A DNA stretch of 33,275 bases from Minisyncoccota bacterium (GTDB lineage Bacteria; Patescibacteriota; Minisyncoccia; Moranbacterales; GCA-2747515), in the NCBI GenBank assembly GCA_937936355.1, contig CALDDM010000011.1, forward strand, positions 1 through 33,275, in the 5' to 3' direction. The position numbers were made by a program, and so were the translations under genes. Under the pieces are notes generated by a model, which worked only from the letters and a program-made list of their open reading frames with translations, did not search any database and had not been told where the DNA came from. Shown here piece by piece: positions 1 to 5,330 of the stretch (positions within the stretch are counted from its first letter, which is position 1; the number at the start of each line of letters is the position of its first letter).

Positions 1-1
1 C

Positions 2-148
2 CTCTTTACAAAGCACTACAACTACCGCAAGAGACACAGAGGACTGGGAATGAATGGGCTAACGCCCATTAAGAAGCTGGAAGAGTGTGCTTTATCCAGA
101 GGGGGCGAGAGAAGTGTTACCTTGACGCTGCAATGTCACAAAGATTGA
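2..148 (+). CDS. Transposase C-terminus (IS481/IS3-like), 5'-truncated by window edge
   Basis: This is the last 48 codons of a DDE transposase of the retroviral-integrase type; the rest lies outside the window. The frame from base 2 reads HYNYRKRHRGLG then LTPIKKL and runs to TGA at 146-148. The Y-N-x-x-[RK]-x-H-x-x-L-G-x-x-[TL]-T-P signature is the conserved tail of the integrase core in IS481/IS3-type transposases. No upstream catalytic residues can be checked. The stop codon overlaps a consensus -35 box (145-150), so the insertion sequence may supply an outward promoter to the genes on its right. The exact family and the right inverted repeat are not determined. Confidence 0.75.
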   Translation, partial: LFTKHYNYRKRHRGLGMNGLTPIKKLEECALSRGGERSVTLTLQCHKD

Positions 149-173
149 CAAATTTAGTAAAAAAGAATATAGT
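145..173 (+). promoter_or_regulatory. Consensus sigma70-type promoter at the IS edge
   Basis: TTGACA (145-150), a 17-nt spacer and TATAGT (168-173) make a near-perfect promoter pointing away from the transposase. The start site would be near 180, just where a 23-nt hairpin begins (179-201). Confidence 0.7.
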
Positions 174-178
174 AAATA

Positions 179-235
179 TGTGGTAGATGGTCATCTCCAC
201 AATCGAAAGGATCAAAAACTGCTTTGCAGTTTTTT
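179..235 (+). ncRNA. Candidate short RNA or attenuated leader (two hairpins)
   Basis: A transcript from the 145-173 promoter would begin with a stem TGTGG/CCACA (179-183 with 197-201) enclosing AGATG/CATCT. It then meets a hairpin AAAAACTGC/GCAGTTTTT (214-222 with 226-234) followed by T residues, an intrinsic-terminator shape. The product would be about 55 nt. It is either a stand-alone small RNA or an attenuator ahead of the gene at 332. No other clear promoter for that gene is visible between 236 and 320. Confidence 0.4.
214..235 (+). terminator. Intrinsic terminator / attenuator hairpin
   Basis: AAAAACTGC, TTT loop, GCAGTTTTTT. The A-run on the left and the T-run on the right make it potentially bidirectional. 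Confidence 0.55.
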
Positions 236-331
236 CTTATGGTAACAACGCCGCGCAATCGCTCCCAGAGGCGAATCAGCGCGATATCCGTTTTTGTTAC
301 TTTACATTTTGTTCAACAACCAGGAGCAAGA

Positions 332-673
332 GTGAAAAATTTCATTTCATCTATTATAAGAAGAGATAAAGGTACTTCATTTACAGATCGCATCAGGGCG
401 ATACCAGTACGCGGGATTGGAAACAGGCTACTTCTTCGCCTGTCACCAGAGGAGCTTGCACGTCACAAATCTCGATACCAACAGTATTTTGATACAGCTG
501 GTGACTACGTCACCGCTATGGGTATTGATCATGCCGATATCATCGGTGCTCATGAAAGTCAAGTGATCAAAGCGTTACTGGACGATGGCACAATCTTGCC
601 ACATCCAGAAAATAGCAATGTGCAGTACAGCTGGCAAAAAAAATTCATCTGCGCAAAGCACGCTGTATCATAG
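332..673 (+). CDS. Orphan protein, 113 aa
   Basis: No family recognised. The frame is open from 224, but the GTG at 332 is chosen as start because AGGAG (322-326) sits 5 nt upstream. The region before it carries a terminator hairpin and is unlikely to be coding. The protein begins with a basic stretch (IIRRDKG), has a central Glu/Arg/His-rich helix-like segment (LSPEELARHKSRYQQYF) and is predicted soluble. A 52-aa membrane peptide gene follows after 8 nt, so the two are probably cotranscribed and end at the terminator at 855-882. Expression may depend on readthrough of the hairpin at 214-235. Confidence 0.55.
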   Translation: MKNFISSIIRRDKGTSFTDRIRAIPVRGIGNRLLLRLSPEELARHKSRYQQYFDTAGDYVTAMGIDHADIIGAHESQVIKALLDDGTILPHPENSNVQYSWQKKFICAKHAVS

Positions 674-681
674 GACGGAAA

Positions 682-840
682 ATGCTCGACAAAATGATTA
701 TAATTGAGCTTCTCTCAAAGGAGCCGCCTTATTCCATATTGTATCTCACCCCGTTTGTTGCAATCATCGCACTTACTTGGATTGCAATAAAAACCAAGGT
801 CCTATGGACAAAAAAACGTCTCGGCACCTTGCGACAATAA
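682..840 (+). CDS. Small single-span membrane protein, 52 aa
   Basis: ATG at 682 is preceded by an AGGACGGA ribosome-binding site (672-679). The product has a short N-terminal segment, one hydrophobic span (about residues 18-37, LYLTPFVAIIALTWIAI) and a basic tail (KTKVLWTKKRLGTLRQ). This is an N-out/C-in single-pass topology by the positive-inside rule. It starts 8 nt after the upstream orphan gene and is followed 14 nt after its stop by a strong terminator, which supports a two-gene unit. No homolog is recognised. Confidence 0.55.
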   Translation: MLDKMIIIELLSKEPPYSILYLTPFVAIIALTWIAIKTKVLWTKKRLGTLRQ

Positions 841-854
841 TTGTTGCATATGTG

Positions 855-882
855 AAGGCGCTACCATTGGTAGCGCCTTTTC
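855..882 (+). terminator. Intrinsic terminator
   Basis: An 11-bp perfect stem AAGGCGCTACC/GGTAGCGCCTT (855-865 with 869-879) with an ATT loop and following T residues. Confidence 0.85.
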
Positions 883-911
883 TACGGTCATTTTTGTCAT
901 ACCTCGTCTGA

Positions 912-941
912 TTGACACATTAAATACTGAGATGATATGGT
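912..941 (+). promoter_or_regulatory. Promoter for the 979 gene
   Basis: TTGACA (912-917), 18-nt spacer, TATGGT (936-941). The -10 box covers the more upstream potential start codon at 937, so that start can be ruled out. Confidence 0.6.
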
Positions 942-978
942 AAAAATGCACTTTTACATACTGGAGACCACATATACA

Positions 979-1209
979 ATGACATGTCTGACGGAAGTAC
1001 AGGAAAAAAATGTCGAAATCACAAAATCTGATGTCGACTATTCCACACTCTCACTCTTGCAAATTGGTTTTGTACGGATGATTCGCCGTGGCACACTATG
1101 TGTGCTCAGCCTTGTTGTCTGGGGGACGCGCGAAAGCGGCAAAAATGATGATACAGTTTTTGCCGAACTCTATTCCCTGGTAGAAAAAAAGATCATCACC
1201 ATCAACTGA
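979..1209 (+). CDS. Orphan protein, 76 aa
   Basis: The frame is open from 937, but ATG 979 is preferred: it lies downstream of the promoter's -10 box and has GGAG at 963-966 (12-nt spacing, the same wide spacing as the next gene). The protein has an acidic N-terminal part (MTCLTEVQEKNVEITKSDVD), a central segment with RMIRRG and a moderately hydrophobic LCVLSLVVW stretch, and a charged C-terminus. It is not long enough for a confident membrane span. It probably shares a transcript with the basic 44-aa gene at 1253. Confidence 0.5.
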   Translation: MTCLTEVQEKNVEITKSDVDYSTLSLLQIGFVRMIRRGTLCVLSLVVWGTRESGKNDDTVFAELYSLVEKKIITIN

Positions 1210-1252
1210 AACGTACCCCACACAAAAAACCAAAAAGAGGCGCACAACGTAC

Positions 1253-1387
1253 ATGGCAGCAACAAACAAAAAACCTGAATCTGAAACCTCCGAGGAGGCG
1301 CAGCGCAAACTTCCAGATTCACGTAAAAAAAAGAAGTTTCACAATCTTTCACGAGCACAAAGGAGAGGCCAAGGCCGCATCAAATAG
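1253..1387 (+). CDS. Small, very basic disordered protein, 44 aa
   Basis: ATG 1253 has an AGAGG site at 1236-1240 (12-nt spacing). The product is rich in Lys/Arg with KKKKFHNLSRAQRRGQGR near the end, so a nucleic-acid or ribosome-binding role is possible. That is inference from charge only. The ORF lies 43 nt after the 76-aa gene and is followed 23 nt after its stop by a 12-bp terminator stem, so it looks like the last gene of a two-gene unit. No family recognised. Confidence 0.5.
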   Translation: MAATNKKPESETSEEAQRKLPDSRKKKKFHNLSRAQRRGQGRIK

Positions 1388-1410
1388 GTGTCGCACACCA
1401 CAGCTCACGC

Positions 1411-1443
1411 TCAGCATGCTACATCGTAGCATGCTGATTTTTT
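1411..1443 (+). terminator. Intrinsic terminator
   Basis: 12-bp perfect stem TCAGCATGCTAC/GTAGCATGCTGA (1411-1422 with 1426-1437), ATC loop, then six T. Confidence 0.9.
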
Positions 1444-1465
1444 ATGCCGCACAATCAACGTGTAA

Positions 1466-1471
1466 TATAAT
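1466..1471 (+). promoter_or_regulatory. Lone consensus -10 box before the 1544 gene
   Basis: TATAAT at 1466-1471 without a recognisable -35 at 16-18 nt. It lies between the upstream terminator and the AGAAAAAG/GGAG leader of the 1544 gene. Confidence 0.35.
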
Positions 1472-1543
1472 CTAGACCAAACTCATCTAAAATGATAATC
1501 TGCACATAAAGCGTGTTCCTTACACAAATCACTGGAGAAAAAG

Positions 1544-2167
1544 ATGTTATCAGGTAAACAACTACTGCACAAAAGCCTCTTCATCGAATATGGTGCAAAC
1601 GAAGATTCCATGATTAGAAAGGTATTGCCAGAAGATTTATATATACACTTCCTGCTTCGTGCCAATGGAAAAAGCATTCACGAATCAGCACGAGAGACAT
1701 GTATTTCACGAAGCTGGGCAAGGAAACTGTGCACAAGAGTTTCACAAAAGCTCTGCCCACAACTTGTTCACAGCTATGGCGTCTCGACGATGCATATCGC
1801 ACACATGGCACTCGCCTCTGGAGACTTGAGAAATCATTATGACATGGTATCGCCTATGCATCAGAAGAAAAGCCTTGCAATACACAGAGAAATCGTCGCA
1901 CTGACACATCTCCGCGGCTTGATGTCATTTGATGCTTTGAAGCGCCGTGCGCAGGGACATGAGAGTTTATCCATTGCCAAAGCACTTGGCCTCCGTCCAC
2001 ATTTATTCAATGATCGTATCCATAAAGGTAAGCAAGCAATCTTTGGCGAGGGCTATGGACCCCATGCGAAGTTTCTAGTCAATCTCACACTTCTTATGTT
2101 GAGTCAGGAAGAGATTGTACCACTATACACCCCCGATAGCCTTGCTGCGTATTTAAAGAACCTGTGA
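1544..2167 (+). CDS. Helix-turn-helix-like protein, 207 aa
   Basis: Start ATG 1544 with GGAG at 1534-1537 (6-nt spacing). It is an all-helical protein with two segments that read like DNA-binding helix-turn-helix units. One is SIHESARETCISRSWARKL (about residues 44-62): Ala near the first helix, a turn, then Ser-Arg-Ser-Trp in the putative recognition helix. The other is ESLSIAKALGLRPHLFNDRI (about 140-159). The arrangement recalls sigma-region-4 or replication-type HTH proteins, but no family can be assigned. It is monocistronic between terminators at 1411-1443 and 2206-2230. A transcription regulator is the simplest reading; this is inference. Confidence 0.55.
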   Translation: MLSGKQLLHKSLFIEYGANEDSMIRKVLPEDLYIHFLLRANGKSIHESARETCISRSWARKLCTRVSQKLCPQLVHSYGVSTMHIAHMALASGDLRNHYDMVSPMHQKKSLAIHREIVALTHLRGLMSFDALKRRAQGHESLSIAKALGLRPHLFNDRIHKGKQAIFGEGYGPHAKFLVNLTLLMLSQEEIVPLYTPDSLAAYLKNL

Positions 2168-2205
2168 TTGCGAAGTGATGACCCCTCTTTGGACATACGA
2201 TTGAG

Positions 2206-2230
2206 AGCCCACAGATCCTGTGGGCTTCTT
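2206..2230 (+). terminator. Intrinsic terminator
   Basis: 9-bp stem AGCCCACAG/CTGTGGGCT (2206-2214 with 2218-2226), ATC loop, then TCTT. Confidence 0.75.
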
Positions 2231-2292
2231 AATATACTATGATCCAGTGTTATACATGATGCAATGAGCACCTCACTCTTGTATGTGATCAA

Positions 2293-2424
2293 ATGAAAAT
2301 CGCCCTCCGAACGATTTTCGGTTGGCGACCTCTGCTGTGGCGCGTGATTTATTTTTTTCGCCCTCTCTTCTTTTTTGTGTGCGGCTTGGCTTTTTTGCAC
2401 TCTGTGCAATTGCCTCTTCTATAG
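2293..2424 (+). CDS. Candidate small membrane peptide, 43 aa (uncertain)
   Basis: In the 490-nt gap between the HTH-like gene and the M50 gene, ATG 2293 opens a 43-codon frame. It begins with a basic amphipathic stretch (MKIALRTIFGWRPLLWR) and continues into a strongly hydrophobic segment (VIYFFRPLFFFVCGLAFL). No Shine-Dalgarno site is visible. The first codons overlap an 8-bp inverted repeat (GAAAATCG/CGATTTTC, 2295-2302 with 2312-2319) that could sequester the start. An extended -10-like box (TGTTATACA) lies near 2250. The frame could also be chance in T-rich DNA. Confidence 0.25.
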   Translation: MKIALRTIFGWRPLLWRVIYFFRPLFFFVCGLAFLHSVQLPLL

Positions 2425-2500
2425 ATCCCACTGCAGTTAGGATCTACACAATCGTCTGCGTTTTTTGTACTACCTCGTCCCATGTTCCCTCCTCTTGGTT

Positions 2501-2656
2501 ATGGCACATAAAAAAGATATAGCCTACATACTCTTTTGTCAAAATATTTCCAATCATATAAGAATAACATCCCCAGTTGTGATATTTGACGGGAAAAAAT
2601 GTACGTGCTATCACAGAAGAGGAAGAGAAAAAGTTTTTGACTATAAACGGAGGTAA
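2501..2656 (+). CDS. Candidate 51-aa ORF abutting the M50 gene (uncertain)
   Basis: ATG 2501 opens a 51-codon frame (MAHKKDIAYILF..., with CTCYHRRGR and a basic end). Its last codons CGG AGG TAA contain the ribosome-binding site of the next gene, and its stop lies 3 nt before that gene's ATG. That geometry is typical of translational coupling. Against it: no Shine-Dalgarno site, and a good promoter for the downstream gene lies inside the frame (2586-2614). Confidence 0.3.
   Translation: MAHKKDIAYILFCQNISNHIRITSPVVIFDGKKCTCYHRRGREKVFDYKRR
2586..2614 (+). promoter_or_regulatory. Promoter for the M50 gene
   Basis: TTGACG (2586-2591), 17-nt spacer, TATCAC (2609-2614). The leader would be about 40 nt, ending in a GGAGGT ribosome-binding site (2649-2654) 5 nt from ATG 2660. 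Confidence 0.5.
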
Positions 2657-2659
2657 TGA

Positions 2660-3166
2660 ATGTTCCTTACATACACACTTGGCGTCATTCTCGTGCTGAC
2701 CTATCCGATTTGCTGGATGATCTTGTGTCTTCATGAGCTCTCACATGCAGCCGCACTGCGCTACTACCGCGTAAAAATCTATGGCATTTATATCGGCACA
2801 ACACCTACCATAGCACCAAAGCATACCTTCATGGGGATACCCCTGGCCTTTGGCCCTGGTCTGGGTGGTGGCTATGCATGGCAAACAGATACCGAAACTG
2901 GAGAGATTCTCACACATGACGGACACACTGTCTCATCGCGTGAAATAATGCACATCGCCTCTGCGGGACTCTGTAGTCATGTCATCATGATTTTTGCTGC
3001 ATTAATCACGATTACTTTTGCTCACATATCATCTACGATAACGGTTGTCCTCGTGCTGAGTATTGTACTTAATGCACTTGCTTTGTGTCTTAATATAATG
3101 TCAAGGCATCCACAGGCTGATGGTGCGATGATCAGAAAGTGTCGAGCATATTCTCGCAAAGTCTAA
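2660..3166 (+). CDS. Mini site-2-protease-like (M50) membrane metalloprotease, 168 aa
   Basis: It carries HELSH (H25, E26, H29), the HExxH zinc motif of M50/site-2 proteases, inside the first hydrophobic region (residues 1-24 plus flanking). It also has a late NIMSRHPQADG (N145-G155), which matches the N-x-x-P-x-x-DG third-ligand motif of the family. A Gly-rich loop (FGPGLGGG) and SAGLCSH (101-107) sit where family members carry the A-G-P segment. The 168-aa length is short compared with the common 200-400 aa, and no PDZ domain is present. The GGAGGT ribosome-binding site is strong. Related proteins cleave transmembrane or signal peptides inside the membrane. The substrate is unknown; two small membrane proteins and lipoproteins lie nearby. 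Confidence 0.75.
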   Translation: MFLTYTLGVILVLTYPICWMILCLHELSHAAALRYYRVKIYGIYIGTTPTIAPKHTFMGIPLAFGPGLGGGYAWQTDTETGEILTHDGHTVSSREIMHIASAGLCSHVIMIFAALITITFAHISSTITVVLVLSIVLNALALCLNIMSRHPQADGAMIRKCRAYSRKV

Positions 3167-3217
3167 GGTTGATCCATACGTAGACCACTCCCTCCTCCCT
3201 TATCTCCATAAAAATAG

Positions 3218-3252
3218 CGCCCGCAATCGATTATTGCGGGCGTCTTACTTTT
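3218..3252. terminator. Bidirectional terminator between convergent genes
   Basis: 10-bp perfect stem CGCCCGCAAT/ATTGCGGGCG (3218-3227 with 3233-3242), loop CGATT. T-rich on the plus side and A-rich on the left, so it can serve both the M50 gene and the convergent lipoprotein gene. Confidence 0.8.
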
Positions 3253-3632
3253 TACTCCCAGGTGTTAGTATAGTCGCGTGCAGGAAGCTGGTTGATGTTG
3301 TAGAACGTGTCGGGCCTACCACTTATATCAGCTGACAGCACACCTTTATACAGTAATTCCGATTGAATCACCAGCCGATCAGAATAGAGCGTTCCCGATG
3401 TACCCCACGGGTCATCTGACTCCACGGTGCCGATATACTCAGTACCCCATACTGGAGAATGTGTATAGGCTTCGAGCCAACAGTCGCTTCTGCAGAGATA
3501 GCCACCCAGCTCTAAATGCACAAAAACTTTTGTTTCGTGTAGACGATCTGTGCTGCCACCTTCGAGGTCATTGATGCCCTCACAGCCAGATAACACAGCA
3601 AGTACGCCAATTATCACCAAAGAACGTAACAT
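3252..3632 (-). CDS. Predicted lipoprotein, 126 aa
   Basis: ATG 3632 is chosen over the upstream open frame because AGGGAG lies just before it and the product then starts with a classic lipoprotein signal: MLRSLVIIGVLAVLSGC, lipobox LSGC, lipidated Cys17. The mature part contains two further Cys in CRSDCW, which may form a disulfide, and is rich in Trp/Tyr/Asp with short beta-like repeats. A small secreted beta-sandwich domain is plausible. No family recognised. It has its own promoter at 3668-3695 and shares the bidirectional terminator at 3218-3252. Confidence 0.7.
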   Translation of the reverse strand: MLRSLVIIGVLAVLSGCEGINDLEGGSTDRLHETKVFVHLELGGYLCRSDCWLEAYTHSPVWGTEYIGTVESDDPWGTSGTLYSDRLVIQSELLYKGVLSADISGRPDTFYNINQLPARDYTNTWE

Positions 3633-3667
3633 TATCACTCCCTTTTTCTCTAATATGTGAGTAATTA

Positions 3668-3695
3668 TTATTACATATATATTTATTTTTGTCAA
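3668..3695 (-). promoter_or_regulatory. Promoter for the 3252-3632 lipoprotein
   Basis: On the minus strand: TTGACA (3690-3695), 16-nt AT-rich spacer, TAATAA (3668-3673). The -35 box is followed directly by AAAATA, a feature shared with three other minus-strand units in the window. Confidence 0.6.
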
Positions 3696-3735
3696 TATAT
3701 TTTCTTTATACCGATCTTTATCGCGTTCTTACTAA

Positions 3736-3764
3736 TTGACTTTATATAATATTTATGCTATACT
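3736..3764 (+). promoter_or_regulatory. Promoter for the 3795 gene
   Basis: TTGACT (3736-3741), 17-nt spacer, TATACT (3759-3764). Confidence 0.75.
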
Positions 3765-3794
3765 ATAATTTACATTTTTTGAGAGGACTTGCTC

Positions 3795-3971
3795 GTGAAC
3801 ACACAGACTACAGCTTGTACTATGTCAATCACAGCATCGTCTGCGATGAATGCATATCATCGCGACCAACAAGATGCAGAAGACTCAGAGCACGATCGCT
3901 CTGATGAAGAAACGGTTGAGCTAGATTGCCATGCAATGTGGAATCTGTATTTCCACGATCATCATCACTAA
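3795..3971 (+). CDS. Small acidic, His-tailed protein, 58 aa
   Basis: GTG 3795 follows AGAGGA (3782-3787) by 7 nt and lies about 30 nt after a strong promoter. The product is highly acidic in the middle (DQQDAEDSEHDRSDEETVELD) and ends in FHDHHH, a possible metal-binding tail. It has no membrane span and is probably disordered. A terminator starts at its stop codon, so it is a complete monocistronic unit. No family recognised; a metal-buffering role is only a suggestion from the His/Asp content. Confidence 0.55.
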   Translation: MNTQTTACTMSITASSAMNAYHRDQQDAEDSEHDRSDEETVELDCHAMWNLYFHDHHH

Positions 3972-4001
3972 CCGTCACCTGGAAAACCAGGGACGGTTTT
4001 T
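3971..4001 (+). terminator. Intrinsic terminator
   Basis: ACCGTC/GACGGT and CCTGG/CCAGG paired arms with an AAAA loop (3971-3997) followed by TTTTT. It begins at the stop codon of the preceding gene. Confidence 0.85.
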
Positions 4002-4051
4002 CATTTGCCACACAAGCACTCTCGCCACTTTCTTGATGCAAGATTGAAAAT

Positions 4052-4080
4052 TTGACAGCATTGCATTAATGCACTACTTT
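4052..4080 (+). promoter_or_regulatory. Promoter with a perfect palindrome in the spacer
   Basis: TTGACA (4052-4057), 17-nt spacer, TACTTT (4075-4080). The spacer contains the 10-bp palindrome GCATTAATGC (4063-4072), where a repressor could sit. Confidence 0.5.
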
Positions 4081-4123
4081 GTACGTATATGTTGATAAGC
4101 TAAGGTGGTGAAGCTCTCGCGAT

Positions 4124-4207
4124 ATGAGATACTGTCCTTACCTCAAAGAAATGACGATGAGCTCACCAGAAGCAAGACTCGAAGATAGACTTGCTGAAAA
4201 ACGCTGA
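4124..4207 (+). CDS. Candidate micro-ORF, 27 aa (uncertain)
   Basis: MRYCPYLKEMTMSS followed by PEARLEDRLAEKR and TGA. It is charged and helix-prone. Spacing to the nearest purine-rich site is long (15 nt). Listed only because it lies in an otherwise empty promoter-terminator unit. Confidence 0.2.
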   Translation: MRYCPYLKEMTMSSPEARLEDRLAEKR

Positions 4208-4350
4208 CATTATCATTTCATGGACGGGCTGGTATAGAAGGTTATGCTGTCCTCAAAAGTCGATGCACGAGAGAAGTTCCCTGAAACTGTCTCTCATGGT
4301 GGGATCCTTATGCACACATCAACAGCCCCACTCTTTATCGACTTAAATCT

Positions 4351-4387
4351 CGCCGCTACACGCATTGCGCGTTGGCGGCTTTTTTTA
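4351..4387 (+). terminator. Intrinsic terminator
   Basis: GCCGC/GCGGC outer arms with ACGC/GCGT inside (4352-4379), followed by a run of seven T. Confidence 0.75.
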
Positions 4388-4437
4388 TTGTTTGACGTTT
4401 GCTTACTCTGTGTCACACCATGGATATGCTAGCTTAA

Positions 4438-4466
4438 TTGACATAAGCAATCTGATATGATACATT
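4438..4466 (+). promoter_or_regulatory. Promoter for the 4494 gene
   Basis: TTGACA (4438-4443), 17-nt spacer, TACATT (4461-4466) with an upstream TGA extension (extended -10). Confidence 0.6.
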
Positions 4467-4493
4467 CCCCTCATCCACCAGCGGAGAAACGTA

Positions 4494-4787
4494 ATGGCAC
4501 AAAGCATACTGACGACATCTGGTGACTCACCAGTCATTGAGCGTCTCATGAGTACGCAACTACCAATCCCGAGACAACAGCTTTTTGATGAATTTCCGGA
4601 GCAGAGGTCGCACATCGCAGAACTCTCGCAAATCGGCGTTATAGCGCATGATCAGGAAATGCGATATCGTATACCACAGAACATCAAGAACGCAATTAAA
4701 GCAGACGGCTGGCGCAACATTGTCCGAGAGAAAAAAAGTGCGTATGAAAAGCATGTCAGATCAGAGAGCAAAAAGAGAAGCTTCTGA
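4494..4787 (+). CDS. Small winged-helix-like protein A, 97 aa
   Basis: ATG 4494 with CGGAG about 8 nt upstream. Residues 24-70 read like a winged-helix fold: PRQQLFDEFPEQRSHIAEL (two helices), then IGVIAHDQEMRYRIPQ (a beta-hairpin wing). The C-terminus is a basic helix ending in SESKKRSF. It is a paralog of the protein at 5927-6196: both have an I[PV].RQ.L....P... segment, an [IV]GV[IL] strand and a Y[RK][IM]PQ.[IV] segment. A terminator of the same design follows both. A DNA-binding regulator is likely; its target is unknown. Confidence 0.65.
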   Translation: MAQSILTTSGDSPVIERLMSTQLPIPRQQLFDEFPEQRSHIAELSQIGVIAHDQEMRYRIPQNIKNAIKADGWRNIVREKKSAYEKHVRSESKKRSF

Positions 4788-4799
4788 TCACAAGCTACA

Positions 4800-4833
4800 A
4801 AGAGTTCACAGGCAAATGCCGTGGGCTCTTTTA
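4800..4833 (+). terminator. Terminator of cassette A
   Basis: AAGAGTTCAC/GTGGGCTCTT arms with GGC/GCC inner stem (4800-4830), then TT. The same architecture and nearly the same bases recur at 6280-6310. Confidence 0.8.
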
Positions 4834-4854
4834 CCTTTTCACAATTTGAAGTAT

Positions 4855-4882
4855 TGACAAAAAACCTCTTTCGTGTACTATA
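4855..4882 (+). promoter_or_regulatory. Promoter for the 4946 lipoprotein
   Basis: TTGACA (4855-4860), 16-nt spacer, TACTAT (4877-4882). Confidence 0.6.
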
Positions 4883-4945
4883 CAAGCGAATGCATACGCA
4901 TTCCGTTGTTCTATAAAAATATAAATAAAAGGTTGTAACCCCGAA

Positions 4946-5134
4946 ATGAAACAAGGAAAATATACCATCCTCACATCTCTTGCCATCCTCCTAATCCTTA
5001 CAGGATGCTGCGAGAAAGATGATTATGAATGTATACAGCAGGAAGAAGCTGAAAAAGAAGCAAAGAAGCAGCAGCAAGCTACAGAGAATCTTCAAAAAGC
5101 ATGGGAGAAGGCACAAGAAGAGTTGCCCTACTAA
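4946..5134 (+). CDS. Small lipoprotein with charged coiled tail, 62 aa
   Basis: Signal MKQGKYTILTSLAILLILTGC with lipobox LTGC and lipidated Cys21 (a second Cys follows). The mature part is almost only E/K/Q/A (QQEEAEKEAKKQQQATENL), predicted as a single helix or coiled coil, similar in style to Lpp or small entericidin-like lipoproteins but without their specific motifs. Its own promoter (4855-4882) and terminators (5160-5212) make it monocistronic. The ribosome-binding site is weak (AAGG at 4928-4931, 14 nt away). A short GGTT/AACC inverted repeat lies just before the start. Confidence 0.7.
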   Translation: MKQGKYTILTSLAILLILTGCCEKDDYECIQQEEAEKEAKKQQQATENLQKAWEKAQEELPY

Positions 5135-5159
5135 GTAGATCTCCTGAGAAAAATTATGC

Positions 5160-5181
5160 GGGCCATGTGTACACATGGCCC
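5160..5181. repeat. Perfect 22-bp palindrome
   Basis: Two arms GGGCCATGTGT/ACACATGGCCC with no loop. It lies 25 nt after the lipoprotein stop. Only one T follows it, so it resembles a protein-binding site or stabilising hairpin more than a terminator. A true terminator follows at 5184-5212. Confidence 0.7.
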
Positions 5182-5183
5182 AT

Positions 5184-5212
5184 AAAAACCCACGGCATCG
5201 CCATGGGTTTTT
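5184..5212. terminator. Bidirectional terminator
   Basis: AAAAACCCA/TGGGTTTTT arms (5184-5192 with 5204-5212) with an inner GGC/GCC stem. Confidence 0.8.
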
Positions 5213-5281
5213 GACTATTCTGGGAGACGTGAATCGTGGATTGTGTGGAGGAATTGCATCACCCCGCACCTAGCTCCAATT

Positions 5282-5309
5282 AAAAAACCCGCAACCAATC
5301 TGGTTGCGG
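5282..5309 (-). terminator. Terminator of the 5331-5789 gene
   Basis: CCGCAACCA/TGGTTGCGG 9-bp stem (5289-5297 with 5301-5309); six A at 5282-5287 give the T-run on the minus strand. Confidence 0.85.
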
Positions 5310-5330
5310 CTCATCGTTATACTCCAGGAC

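Larger units (their letters stand above)
4081..4387 (+). other. About 300-nt transcript without a convincing gene
   Basis: The interval between the promoter at 4052-4080 and the terminator at 4351-4387 holds no ORF with both a good start and a typical ribosome-binding site. AAGGTGG at 4103-4108 could serve GTG 4108 (26 codons) or, with a long 15-nt spacing, ATG 4124 (27 codons). A longer frame from 4244 runs through the terminator and is not credible. The transcript could be a non-coding RNA or encode a very small peptide. Confidence 0.35.

Noticed and set aside
2104-2409. 101-codon minus-strand frame opposite the HTH-like gene end
   Set aside because: Runs through the terminator at 2206-2230 and overlaps the end of a better-supported gene; no ribosome-binding site.
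2444-2734. 96-codon minus-strand frame over the M50 gene start
   Set aside because: Antisense to the M50 gene's promoter, ribosome-binding site and first codons; no signals of its own.
4244-4432. 62-codon frame in the 4.2-4.4 kb gap
   Set aside because: Continues through a clear terminator at 4351-4387 and lacks a properly spaced ribosome-binding site.
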